A DNA stretch of 46,595 bases from Lachnospiraceae bacterium UBA3282 (lineage in GTDB: Bacteria > Bacillota > Clostridia > Lachnospirales > Lachnospiraceae), in assembly GCA_002361735.1 (NCBI GenBank), contig DETS01000041.1:896-47490 (forward strand), given 5' to 3'. A program made the translations under genes and the position numbers. Of this stretch, positions 39,413 through 46,595 are shown piece by piece. The stretch's first letter is position 1; every line of letters starts with the position of its first letter. The notes beneath the pieces were generated by a model. It saw only the letters and a program-made list of their open reading frames with translations. It did not search any database and was not told where the DNA came from.

Positions 39413-39982
39413 ATGCTGGCATATAAGGCATTTAGCAGCGACCTGACGGCGCGCATGGGATCAGGACACTTCCAATTTGAACCGGGAAAGACCTATGAGG
39501 AGCAGGAGTGCAAGTGTGCACATAACGGCTTCCACTGTGCGGAGAACCCGCTTGGTGTGCTCAATTACTATAACAGCATAGATGACAGATATTTCATCGT
39601 CGAGGCAGCAGGCGACATCAACCAAGACGGGACAGGCTCCAGGATCTCCTGCACGAGACTGACGCTCAAAAAAGAGATCACGAGGATGCAGCTTGCGGCG
39701 CTCGGCTGCGAGTACATGAGAAGGTATCCGGAACGGGAGCCGGAAAACGGTTATGTCACACAGGATAAAGGAAGATGCAGCACGAGAAGCGATTTTGTCA
39801 TTGTCAGAGGAAAGCACCCGAGGGCAGCAGGCGTGGAGGGATCATGGCTTTTCCTCTTGCAGGAGAAAAAAGCCTCAAAGGAGATCGCAGGAATATATCC
39901 GATTGAGATCGATGGGGAGGAATATAAGGAAAATACCTGGTACGGGCTGCGGGGAGGTGCGGTATGCGAAAAGAGGAATTAA
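39413..39982 (+). CDS. DUF7666-like phage protein
   Basis: 189 residues. The opening MLAYKAFSSDLTARMGSGHF and the FEPGKTYEEQECKCAHNGFHCAENPLGVLNYY stretch match a group of phage proteins seen next to pcfJ. The middle holds YFIVEAAGDINQDGTGSRISCTRLTL. The function is unknown; the compact beta-rich fold and the GFHCAENPL motif suggest a conserved domain. It lies between the pcfK-like and pcfJ genes, with its end overlapping pcfJ by 19 bases. Confidence 0.7.
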   Translation: MLAYKAFSSDLTARMGSGHFQFEPGKTYEEQECKCAHNGFHCAENPLGVLNYYNSIDDRYFIVEAAGDINQDGTGSRISCTRLTLKKEITRMQLAALGCEYMRRYPEREPENGYVTQDKGRCSTRSDFVIVRGKHPRAAGVEGSWLFLLQEKKASKEIAGIYPIEIDGEEYKENTWYGLRGGAVCEKRN

Positions 39983-42213
39983 GGAAGCTGAAACGCATCT
40001 ACGCCACGCCAAAGATGGTGCAGATGGCAAGAGACAATCACAAAAAGATGCAATACAGTGCCACCTGGAATAAGAATTACAAAGTCGTGTATAACACTGA
40101 ATTTGACCTTTTAGTGCGCTGCCAGACGAGAAAAAGCTTTCTCATGATCTGCGTATTCAAACCGGAATGGATAGAGAAGGGGATAATGCACCCGCTCTAT
40201 GAGATCTACTGCAACAAAGAGGGAGACGAGTGGATCACGAGGATCATGAAGCAGGATGGGACAGAAGAAAAATGGAGCAGTGCCATGTTCGATAATCTGC
40301 CATGCGTCTGTAGCAGCCATTGGTGGGAGTATGGACTGCCGGGCACGAAAAAACGGATATGGCAGAATCCCGAGGGCATGAATACCGTACAGACATATTT
40401 AGGTGAGAAAGAAAAGGGAATGTTAGGTCTGATCGACTGGCAGCGGAAGATAAAGGCAAAACGGATCGAGGAAGCGGAGAAACGGCAGCAGGCGCCCTGG
40501 GATGCGGATATGAAGCTGGTACCGAAGATCATGCCGACTTTCAAGAGCTGGATGTTAAAGGAAGCTGCTGATAAATATTTCATCATCTATGAAGCAAAAA
40601 AGAGGCAGCATGAAGGATGGTGCTCCGGATGCGGGAGATATGTGCATATCACGGAGCCAAGGCACAATAAGACGGGAAAATGTCCGCACTGCAGGAGGGA
40701 TATCATCTTCAAGGCATCGGGAAAGATCAGGAATCTGGAGACAGGCAGGTATGAAGCACAGTGCATTCAGAAGATCCCGGGCGGTATCGTTGTGCGGACG
40801 TTCATGCAGAAGCAATATTATAACGGAGTGAAGGATTACAGGAAGCCGGATCATTACACGGAGGAAACGGAACGCATCATGATCATGGATGACGGGACGG
40901 TGAAGCGGTACTATTACGGAAATTACAAAAACAAGTATTACCGCTTTATATTGGACGAATATACGTCATGGTATTTTAGCAGCGAGATAAAGCTGTATCC
41001 GGGGAATCTGGGAACATTAAAGAAGACGGCACTCAAAAACAGTGCGATCGATCTGTGGGCAAGATACAGCAGGGAGAAAAGACTGCCGGTCGACGCAGCA
41101 CATTATCTTGCGATCGAAAAAAATAATCCCGTGATCGAGAAGCTTGCAAAGATTGGGATGTTTACTCTGGCAGAAGATCTGATCAGAGGAGCGAATACGG
41201 GTGACGGGGACATCCTGGATCATGATGCCACGGAACTGGCAAAGATGCTGAAGATCGACGGAGCAAGGCTGAAACGCCTGAAAGCCATGGACGGAGGCTG
41301 TGACCATCTGAAATGGTTCCAGAGCGAAAAACGGCGGGATCTCATATGGCAGGACGCGATGATAAAGGACTTTGCAGACGATGAGATCGAAGATGAGGAC
41401 TTCGGCTTTCTGGGCGGCTACAGGATAAGCTATGTAAAGATATGGAATTACATGAAACGGCAGCAGGCACTCACGCAGGACAGCCTGAGCCGGATCATGC
41501 GTACATGGGAAGACTACCTCAACATGGCAAAAAAAGCAAAGATGGATATCACAAACGAACGGATATGGAAGCCGAAGGATCTGAAGGCGGCGCATAACGA
41601 AGTGGTCCTGATCCTGCAGCAGGGCGAGATAGAGAAGGAAGCGAAGAAGCTGGAAAAGAAGTGGCCGAAGGTGAACGGCATCCTGCCGAAACTCAAAAAG
41701 TTCGAATATGCCTCGAAAGACTTCGCGATCCTGGCGCCAGAGAGCATCCTGGACATCGTGAAGGAGGGACGGATCCTGCAGCACTGTGTCCATACCTGCG
41801 ATTTCTATTTTGACCGCATCCAGCGCAATGAGACCTATCTCTTTTTCCTGCGCCGTGCAGGGCAGGAGGATGTCCCCTGGTATACCCTCGAGGTGGAGGC
41901 AGGCGGGAACATCCGCCAGAAGCGGACCACGGGAGACAACCAAAACAAGGATTTCGAGGAGGCGGTGCAATTCCTCAAAAAGTGGCAGAGATACTTTATA
42001 AAGCAGCTGACAAAAGAGGAGAAGGCAGCAGGGAAACGGGCTGATCAGGCGCGGCAGCAGGAATACGAGAAACTGCGGCAGGACGGGAACCGGGTATGGC
42101 ACGGGAAGCTGGCAGGTCAGCTGCTCGCAGACGTGCTGGAAGCGGATTTCATGTCGGTGGAGGCAATCATACAGGAAGATTTCATGGCAGCAGGGTTGAT
42201 GTCTGCAACATAA
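39964..42213 (+). CDS. PcfJ domain protein
   Basis: 749 residues, the largest gene of the module. A central zinc ribbon (CSGCGRY ... GKCPHCRRDIIF; Cys near 220, 223, 240 and 243) is followed by a charged helical region. The PcfJ signature lies at about residues 600-660 (EGRILQHCVHTCDFYFDRI, ETYLFFLRR, PWYTLEVEAGGNIRQKRTTG). PcfJ was named on the conjugative plasmid pCF10 next to pcfK; its biochemical function is unknown. The C-terminus is basic and helical. Many phages of gut Clostridia carry a pcfJ homologue. Confidence 0.9.
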   Translation: MRKEELRKLKRIYATPKMVQMARDNHKKMQYSATWNKNYKVVYNTEFDLLVRCQTRKSFLMICVFKPEWIEKGIMHPLYEIYCNKEGDEWITRIMKQDGTEEKWSSAMFDNLPCVCSSHWWEYGLPGTKKRIWQNPEGMNTVQTYLGEKEKGMLGLIDWQRKIKAKRIEEAEKRQQAPWDADMKLVPKIMPTFKSWMLKEAADKYFIIYEAKKRQHEGWCSGCGRYVHITEPRHNKTGKCPHCRRDIIFKASGKIRNLETGRYEAQCIQKIPGGIVVRTFMQKQYYNGVKDYRKPDHYTEETERIMIMDDGTVKRYYYGNYKNKYYRFILDEYTSWYFSSEIKLYPGNLGTLKKTALKNSAIDLWARYSREKRLPVDAAHYLAIEKNNPVIEKLAKIGMFTLAEDLIRGANTGDGDILDHDATELAKMLKIDGARLKRLKAMDGGCDHLKWFQSEKRRDLIWQDAMIKDFADDEIEDEDFGFLGGYRISYVKIWNYMKRQQALTQDSLSRIMRTWEDYLNMAKKAKMDITNERIWKPKDLKAAHNEVVLILQQGEIEKEAKKLEKKWPKVNGILPKLKKFEYASKDFAILAPESILDIVKEGRILQHCVHTCDFYFDRIQRNETYLFFLRRAGQEDVPWYTLEVEAGGNIRQKRTTGDNQNKDFEEAVQFLKKWQRYFIKQLTKEEKAAGKRADQARQQEYEKLRQDGNRVWHGKLAGQLLADVLEADFMSVEAIIQEDFMAAGLMSAT

Positions 42214-42234
42214 GGGGCGGAAATGGAGGAAAAC

Positions 42235-43716
42235 ATGGAAAATATGGCAGTGATGACAGGAGACGTACTGGATCTGAATGCGTATAAGTCATACGGAGAA
42301 TATAAGGCGGCGCTGGACGGAGAACTGCAGAAGTCTGCGGAGAGCTTTGTCCGCATCGGGTACCTGCTCAAAGTCGCGAGGGATACGGACATCCTCGTAG
42401 AGTCCGGGTACAGCAGCGTGAACGAGTTTGCGGATAAAGAATATGGTCTGGACAAGTCCCAGGTATCCCGCTTTATCCGTATCAATGACGAGTTTTCGGA
42501 AAACGGCTACTCCGAGCGTCTGCAGGAGCGGTACAGCAGTTTTGGTTATACAAAGCTTGCCATGATGCTGCTCCTGCCTGCAGAGATCAACGAAGAACTG
42601 AGCGGAAGATACAGCAAAGCGGATATTCAGGCAATCAGGGAAGAAATCGACGAGGAGAATGAAAAGACAGACATCGAAGTGATGCTCGAGGAGAAGGATG
42701 AACGGCAGCAGGACCGCAGCGCCTTAGGTAAGGCACTGTATCAGCTCGGGAAGGATACCCCCGAGATGTACATTGGGATATATGACGCAATGCACGGGGC
42801 AGGACCGGTGATCGAGGAGACAATGGATATGCTTGCCCCAGAGGGAGAGGCGATCATCAGTGTGAGGATTGCAGGGGAAGGCAGGAAGATGCTCAGCATA
42901 AAAGGTACTGCAATCGATCCCGTTCTGGTAGATGTCCGATCAGGAGAAAAGAATGTATACACATGGACTGAGTTGGTCAATGAGTTAAAAGCATTGTGTC
43001 CTAATACAGAGAATGCAAAAAAAGCCTGGGAGACACTCTATGGAGAGCCGTTTCCCGAGAAAAAAGAGGAAGTTGCACCGGTGCAACCTCAAAAGGAGCA
43101 GGCATCCCGCAAGGTGAGCAGGGTCACGAAGGCGAAAAAGCCCGAAAAGACTCGGGCGGAGAGCGTGCAGGAAGAAAAAAAAAGCGGAGATCAGAACGGA
43201 CAGGAGGCAGCAGGCGGTGAGAACGAAGAAAGCAGAGAGATTGAGACGCAGGAGACGACTTGCACGGACAGTGGGCAGACTGAGGAGCATTCAGCTGATC
43301 CTGAACCCGCAGACACGGAAGATGGAGCCGCTGGAGGAGCAGGAGAAGCAAGCGCTAGAGGTTGCGAAAGCGATAAGCAATGCGAAGGAGTTGCACCGGT
43401 GCAACCGGGAGAGCAGTTAGAAGGGCAGATGGATATCACAAATTATCCTGAATATATGCCTGAAAATCTCGAAAAGACTGGTGCGGAGGATGAATCAGCA
43501 GAGGCAGCAGGCGGTGAGGATCACGGTGTGGTGATCACAGATTTGGACGGCATGAAGCAGCACATAGAGAATCAGAAAAAGATCATTGCTGACGCAATCA
43601 GTCTCATGAGTACATACTGCAATCGTGGTATCTGGGATGGGCTGATAGAGGAGGCAAATGCGATCATAACCAGAGCGGAAAGCATCAAGAATATGGAGGA
43701 GATGTGGAATGAGTGA
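42235..43716 (+). CDS. ParB/DUF3102-like HTH protein with repetitive acidic tail
   Basis: 493 residues. The N-terminal DNA-binding part (ALDGELQKSAESFVRIGYLLKVA, then an SSVNEFADKEYGLDKSQVSRFIR helix-turn-helix) resembles ParB/DUF3102-type phage proteins. The rest is low complexity: Glu/Gln/Ala-rich with EAAGGE repeats and two VAPVQ pentapeptides encoded by the 16-bp palindrome. A C-terminal helical segment follows (GMKQHIENQKKIIADAISLM). The start at 42235 follows GGAGG; ATG 42223 overlaps that site. It may bind the palindromes in its own gene. Confidence 0.7.
   Translation: MENMAVMTGDVLDLNAYKSYGEYKAALDGELQKSAESFVRIGYLLKVARDTDILVESGYSSVNEFADKEYGLDKSQVSRFIRINDEFSENGYSERLQERYSSFGYTKLAMMLLLPAEINEELSGRYSKADIQAIREEIDEENEKTDIEVMLEEKDERQQDRSALGKALYQLGKDTPEMYIGIYDAMHGAGPVIEETMDMLAPEGEAIISVRIAGEGRKMLSIKGTAIDPVLVDVRSGEKNVYTWTELVNELKALCPNTENAKKAWETLYGEPFPEKKEEVAPVQPQKEQASRKVSRVTKAKKPEKTRAESVQEEKKSGDQNGQEAAGGENEESREIETQETTCTDSGQTEEHSADPEPADTEDGAAGGAGEASARGCESDKQCEGVAPVQPGEQLEGQMDITNYPEYMPENLEKTGAEDESAEAAGGEDHGVVITDLDGMKQHIENQKKIIADAISLMSTYCNRGIWDGLIEEANAIITRAESIKNMEEMWNE
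43072..43087. repeat. 16-bp palindrome, copy 2
   Basis: GTTGCACCGGTGCAAC, in frame as VAPVQ inside the ParB-like gene. Confidence 0.8.
43390..43405. repeat. 16-bp palindrome, copy 3
   Basis: GTTGCACCGGTGCAAC, again in frame as VAPVQ, 318 bases after copy 2 in the same gene. Confidence 0.8.
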
Positions 43717-44008
43717 AACGATGATAAAAAAGCATTTTGAGAACAGCGAGATCCAGACGGGAGCATGTCATTACTGCGGTCAGGTCTATCAGTTTGAAAC
43801 GGACGGAATGGTAACGGAGGAGCAGCTTGACGAATGGGCAGAGGAAAAATGTGACTGCATCGACGCAAGGATCAACAAAAAGCGGCGAGGAAAGGCGAAT
43901 AATGCAAAAGTCGAGATAGAGAATCTTTTGGGAGAAGGATATCCGGAAGCTTGCGAGGTGCTGAAGGCAGGGATTGTAAAAAACGTGAAACGAAGCAGGG
44001 AGATATAA
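43709..44008 (+). CDS. Small Cys-containing phage protein
   Basis: 99 residues with ACHYCGQVYQFETDG and a later EKCDCID, a plausible four-Cys zinc site, then a basic helical part (INKKRRGKANNAKVEIENLL). It overlaps the end of the ParB-like gene by 8 bases. Function unknown; protein or nucleic-acid binding is a guess. Confidence 0.65.
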   Translation: MSETMIKKHFENSEIQTGACHYCGQVYQFETDGMVTEEQLDEWAEEKCDCIDARINKKRRGKANNAKVEIENLLGEGYPEACEVLKAGIVKNVKRSREI

Positions 44009-44010
44009 GG

Positions 44011-44490
44011 ATGGCAAAGAAGATCAAGAAGATGAAAAGCATCATGCAGAACAAGGAGGCAGGGCAGTGCTACCTCTGCCGCCTCCTGGATAAAGATAAC
44101 AGCATAAAGAGGGTCAGGCAGGAGCATCATGTCATGGGCGGAACGGCGAACCGTAGGCTTTCCGAAAAGTACGGGCTAAAGGTCTATCTGTGTCCGGCGC
44201 ATCATCTTTATGGCTTGAAGGCAGTACATAGCAATGCGGCGGTGGCGGAGCTGCTTCACAAGGAAGCACAGAGGGCTTTTATGTGGATCTATCCGAGTCT
44301 GGATTTTCGGGAGATATTTGGGAAAAACTATCTTACTGAGCGTGATCTGAACGAAATGGCATACAAAGATAACGAAAGATTCAGATTGTACGTGGACAAA
44401 TACTGTAAAAACAGGGGCATCACCATCGCGGAAGCGTTTGAGCATGAACTTGTGACAAACGTAAGGAAGGAGGAAAATCAGGGTGAATAA
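44011..44490 (+). CDS. HNH-like zinc protein (NinG/Rap-like)
   Basis: 159 residues: CYLCRLLDK, then VRQEHHVMGGTANRRLSEKYG and VYLCPAHHLYG, giving Cys-Cys and His-His pairs like HNH/treble-clef nucleases of phage recombination (NinG/Rap, DUF968 relatives). The C-terminal half continues LLHKEAQRAFMWIYPSLDFREIFGKNYL, as in that phage group. It may process recombination intermediates. The ATG at 44011 is preferred over in-frame 43951. Confidence 0.7.
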   Translation: MAKKIKKMKSIMQNKEAGQCYLCRLLDKDNSIKRVRQEHHVMGGTANRRLSEKYGLKVYLCPAHHLYGLKAVHSNAAVAELLHKEAQRAFMWIYPSLDFREIFGKNYLTERDLNEMAYKDNERFRLYVDKYCKNRGITIAEAFEHELVTNVRKEENQGE

Positions 44491-44713
44491 GGAAAGAAGA
44501 AAGCGAATCGGAGACGCAGCGGAACAGGTGGAGCAGTTAAAGGGTGAGATCGAGAGTATCCTTGAAGACGAGGAGGAGTATATGAATAATATCCCCGAGA
44601 ATATGCAGGGGAGCGAACGTTATGAAACGGCGGAGACAGCCTGCGAAAATCTGCAGAGTGCGGTTGATGCTATGGAAGAAGTGCTTTCCAGTTTAGAGGA
44701 AGCACAGGATTGA
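44483..44713 (+). CDS. Small coiled-coil phage protein
   Basis: 76 residues, acidic and helical: RRKRIGDAAEQVEQLKGEIE, then DEEEYMNNIPENMQGSERYE and a helical C-terminus. It starts with GTG overlapping the previous gene's end. Small proteins of this kind are frequent in early modules of Clostridia phages; function unknown. Confidence 0.6.
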   Translation: MNKERRKRIGDAAEQVEQLKGEIESILEDEEEYMNNIPENMQGSERYETAETACENLQSAVDAMEEVLSSLEEAQD

Positions 44714-44733
44714 GCAATCAAGGAGGAGGAAAA

Positions 44734-44973
44734 GTGGCAAAGACCGTATGCGAGGCAAAGAGAATCGGGGAAGTCAAAAGGAGAGGCAGACCAAGCATAG
44801 AGTGGCACAAGAATGGAGTGCCGCAGTATTACTGCTGCGGCTACATAGACTGTGCGACTGACGAATTGCTGGAAGTGTGCAGGAACTGCGCGGATCATGT
44901 AAATCATGCTCAGGAAGACTTGGAAAAATGGAGAGCAGAGGAGAGAACAGATGGGAAAATGGACAGAAACTGA
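44734..44973 (+). CDS. Small Cys-rich phage protein
   Basis: 79 residues starting at GTG 44734 after AAGGAGGAGG. It contains a RRGRPSIEW motif (AT-hook-like GRP), then YYCCGYIDC and VCRNCADH, which could bind zinc. Function unknown. An in-frame TTG at 44710 overlaps the preceding stop and is less likely. Confidence 0.6.
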   Translation: MAKTVCEAKRIGEVKRRGRPSIEWHKNGVPQYYCCGYIDCATDELLEVCRNCADHVNHAQEDLEKWRAEERTDGKMDRN

Positions 44974-45019
44974 GGCGGCATATTTTGGCGAATCAGACGC
45001 GAAGGGGGAAAAAGAAGCT

Positions 45020-45694
45020 ATGAAGAACAGGGTATTACCGATCTTGTTCAATACGGATATGGTGCAGGCAATTCTGGATGGGAGAAAGACAGTCACACGG
45101 CGGCTGGTGAAAAAGAGGCAGTGTATGCTGGCTGATAGAAAGGAACTGCACGAGTTAAATAGGAAGTATGCACCATATGACAGCATGACAGATGCTGATC
45201 TTGTGGCGTGTACATATAGACCGCCATACCAGAAGGAAGATATTCTGTACGTCCGTGAGACGTGGGCTTTTTCGATTTGCATAATATGCAGGAATGAAGG
45301 GGCATGCAATATAACCCCTGTTGAATATGATGACGGAGACAGCATATCAGAGGGGTGTTTCCTTTACAGGGCAGAATGTGCCCCGGCAACACATATATGG
45401 AAACCGTCTATTCATATGCCAAAGCAAGCTGCCCGCATCTGGTTAAAGGTTACAGATGTAAGAGTGGAACGTCTTCAGGATATGAATACGGGTGATTTTC
45501 TTGCAGAAGGAGTAGTGATCAGGCCGGAGGCCTTCAATGATCCGGAGAATGTATACTGGCAGGCAAAGAGAAAGTTTGTACATATCTGGGATGCAACGGT
45601 AAAGGAAGCAGAAAAGGGACGATACGGCTGGGATGCGAATCCGTGGGTCTGGGTGATAGAGTTCGAGAGATGTAAGAAGCCGATGGAGGGATAG
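45020..45694 (+). CDS. ASCH-like phage protein
   Basis: 224 residues. The opening VLPILFNTDMVQAILDGRKTVTRR, the PPYQKEDILYVRETWAF stretch and the late IRPEAFNDPENVYWQAKRKFVHIWD resemble ASCH-fold proteins found in phage early regions, which are thought to bind RNA or nucleotides. A CIICRNEGAC insert may bind metal. The start at 45020 matches relatives; the frame extends upstream to 44906. Confidence 0.7.
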   Translation: MKNRVLPILFNTDMVQAILDGRKTVTRRLVKKRQCMLADRKELHELNRKYAPYDSMTDADLVACTYRPPYQKEDILYVRETWAFSICIICRNEGACNITPVEYDDGDSISEGCFLYRAECAPATHIWKPSIHMPKQAARIWLKVTDVRVERLQDMNTGDFLAEGVVIRPEAFNDPENVYWQAKRKFVHIWDATVKEAEKGRYGWDANPWVWVIEFERCKKPMEG

Positions 45695-45698
45695 GAAA

Positions 45699-46040
45699 AT
45701 GAGAGAGATTTTATTTAGAGGGAAAAGAGTAATTGATGGGGAATGGGCAGAAAGCTGTTACCCTTTGGGAGAAATGCACTCTGGAACTGTTACATATGAT
45801 TTTGATAAAAAAACCGTCTGCCAGTACATAGGCTTGACCGACAAGAACGGAAGGAAGATTTTCGAAGGGGATATTGTCAAAGATGAAAACATTCATTTAC
45901 TAGGAGTAGTTAAATTTAGTGAAAGATATTTGCAGTTTGTTGTTGACGACATTCACGATGGAGAGCAGGATTATTCAGAATTTATGAACCAAGTAGAAGT
46001 TATTGGGAATGTGTATGAAGATGCGGATTTGATGGAATGA
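45699..46040 (+). CDS. YopX family phage protein
   Basis: 113 residues beginning MREILFRGKRVIDGEWAESC, with QYIGLTDKNGRKIFEGDIVK and VEVIGNVYEDADLM, the YopX signature. YopX was described in Bacillus phage SPbeta; its role is unknown. A very common marker of Firmicute phages. Its end overlaps the next start. Confidence 0.9.
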   Translation: MREILFRGKRVIDGEWAESCYPLGEMHSGTVTYDFDKKTVCQYIGLTDKNGRKIFEGDIVKDENIHLLGVVKFSERYLQFVVDDIHDGEQDYSEFMNQVEVIGNVYEDADLME

Positions 46041-46396
46041 TGTGGAAGGAAATGACTACAATGGAGTGGAAAGAAGTAGATCCAGAACAATCTGACTGGA
46101 AAAAGCAGATTGATATAATGGCATATTACGGAAGTCAGAAGATAGGAAGTATCATTTTTTGTGATGACGGTTGGGAGTATGTGATTGATGGGATGGTATA
46201 CTCCCTTGAAGCAGACATAGAAGCTGAAGCGAAGAAAGAAATGATTGAGCGGCTTGACGAGTACTTTGTGGAAAAAATCGATTTTTACAGTGAACTTAGG
46301 ACAAGTCTTGAAAAATTAAGTAATCTGGAGGAGAAAAAAATCAATTATTACAGCGAAATCAGGGAAAGCCTTGAAAAATTAAGCAAAGAGGAATGA
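46037..46396 (+). CDS. Hypothetical phage protein with duplicated helix
   Basis: 119 residues. After an N-terminal part (WKEVDPEQSDWKKQIDIMAYYG) the C-terminus repeats IDFYSELRTSLEKLSNLEEKK and INYYSEIRESLEKLSKEE, an internal duplication of about 20 residues. No family was recognised. The start at 46037 overlaps the YopX stop; ATG 46052 or 46061 are alternatives. Confidence 0.55.
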   Translation: MMWKEMTTMEWKEVDPEQSDWKKQIDIMAYYGSQKIGSIIFCDDGWEYVIDGMVYSLEADIEAEAKKEMIERLDEYFVEKIDFYSELRTSLEKLSNLEEKKINYYSEIRESLEKLSKEE

Positions 46397-46454
46397 AGTA
46401 CGGAAAGCATAAAACTACCTCTCAATTAGTATATCACGGAGCAACAGTAAACGC

Positions 46455-46497
46455 GGCAGCAGGCGGGGCAGCAGTCCAGAGGGCAGCAGTCCCCGCC
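46455..46497. repeat. Hairpin with internal direct repeats in the last gap
   Basis: GGCGGGG (46462-46468) pairs with CCCCGCC (46491-46497). Between and across the arms the word GGCAGCAGTCC occurs twice. One GGCAGCAGG copy lies at its left edge. Possible terminator or protein site. Confidence 0.5.
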
Positions 46498-46517
46498 GGA
46501 AAGGAGATGATAACAGG

Positions 46518-46595
46518 ATGAAAATGTTAGAGATCATAGAAACGATGAAGCTGATTTTAAAGATTGGCGGGGATGGTTGTTTGATCATAGTAGTA
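46518..46595 (+). CDS. Phage small membrane protein, 5' part only
   Basis: 26 codons to the window edge: MKMLEIIETMKLILKIGGDG then a hydrophobic run CLIIVV. AAGGAGATGATAACAGG precedes the ATG. The start resembles phage proteins with one N-terminal membrane segment followed by a cytoplasmic coiled coil; the rest is missing. Confidence 0.5.
   Translation, partial: MKMLEIIETMKLILKIGGDGCLIIVV

Larger units (their letters stand above)
30415..46595. mobile_element. Prophage left arm (lysogeny, early and replication modules)
   Basis: It runs from the recombinase at the interrupted gene to the right edge. Supporting content: large serine recombinase, S24 repressor with a divergent Cro-like gene, Ltp-type exclusion protein, HUH Rep, YopX and ASCH-like proteins, and dense co-oriented small genes. 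Structural and lysis genes, if present, lie beyond the window. An integrative element other than a phage is not excluded, because pcfJ/pcfK-like genes also occur on conjugative elements. Confidence 0.85.

Noticed and set aside
1..46595. tRNA or rRNA genes, including a tRNA as the prophage target
   Set aside because: No cloverleaf or rRNA segment was recognised; the prophage target is a protein gene.

Overview
The window reads as chromosome of a Gram-positive anaerobic Firmicute, most likely a Lachnospiraceae member (Clostridia). This rests on the family content: class III fructose-bisphosphatase, Mini-III RNase beside cysS and rlmB, an L-box lysine riboswitch, DUF1836, strong GGAGG ribosome sites and sigma-A type promoters. 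No rRNA, tRNA, CRISPR array or insertion-sequence transposase was seen.

Positions 1-30,400 are host chromosome. They hold a sugar ABC importer (partial binding protein plus two permeases) with a GH3 glycosidase; an Rpn-type nuclease; cysE; a cysS-mrnC-rlmB-SGNH hydrolase run; a class A penicillin-binding protein facing a YigZ-mgtE pair; an antitoxin with a decayed toxin; typA; an SSB-like gene and a corrinoid adenosyltransferase; a lysine-riboswitch-controlled dapA-dapB pair followed by fbp; a repeat-rich lipoprotein; a eukaryote-type HisA; a cold-shock protein; a degenerate M23 protein; DUF1836; and an Hpt-domain protein. Several host intergenic regions contain long hairpins or inverted repeats with the look of small non-autonomous elements.

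From about 30,415 to the right edge lies the left arm of a prophage. Its large serine recombinase abuts, and appears to have disrupted, a gene for a THI5/SsuA-type ABC substrate-binding protein; only that gene's C-terminal 147 codons remain here, and the other half and the other attachment site should lie beyond the window. The lysogeny module holds the recombinase, a compact Fst/par-like type I toxin-antitoxin locus with its antisense RNA, a zinc-ribbon membrane protein ending in two Ltp repeats (candidate superinfection exclusion), an S24-type repressor and a Cro-like protein facing each other across an operator region, and several small genes.

The early/replication module (35.2-46.6 kb, almost all on the + strand and tightly packed) holds a 3D-domain secreted protein in an overlapping gene pair, an HUH-type rolling-circle Rep preceded by two inverted repeats, an RNase HI homologue lacking two catalytic acids, a double-HTH protein, a PcfK/AcrIIA9-family - DUF7666-like - PcfJ cassette, a ParB/DUF3102-like HTH protein, an HNH-like zinc protein, an ASCH-like protein and a YopX protein. 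No capsid, tail, terminase or lysis genes are in the window.

Two DNA-level signals in the prophage are not explained by its genes. A perfect 16-bp palindrome GTTGCACCGGTGCAAC occurs three times, each inside a coding sequence and each read as VAPVQ. The 9-mer GGCAGCAGG occurs 15 times in 10.5 kb, always on the + strand and in two reading frames plus a non-coding stretch. Together with the pcfK-pcfJ cassette, the Ltp chimera and the type I toxin-antitoxin locus, these are the best leads for something undescribed.
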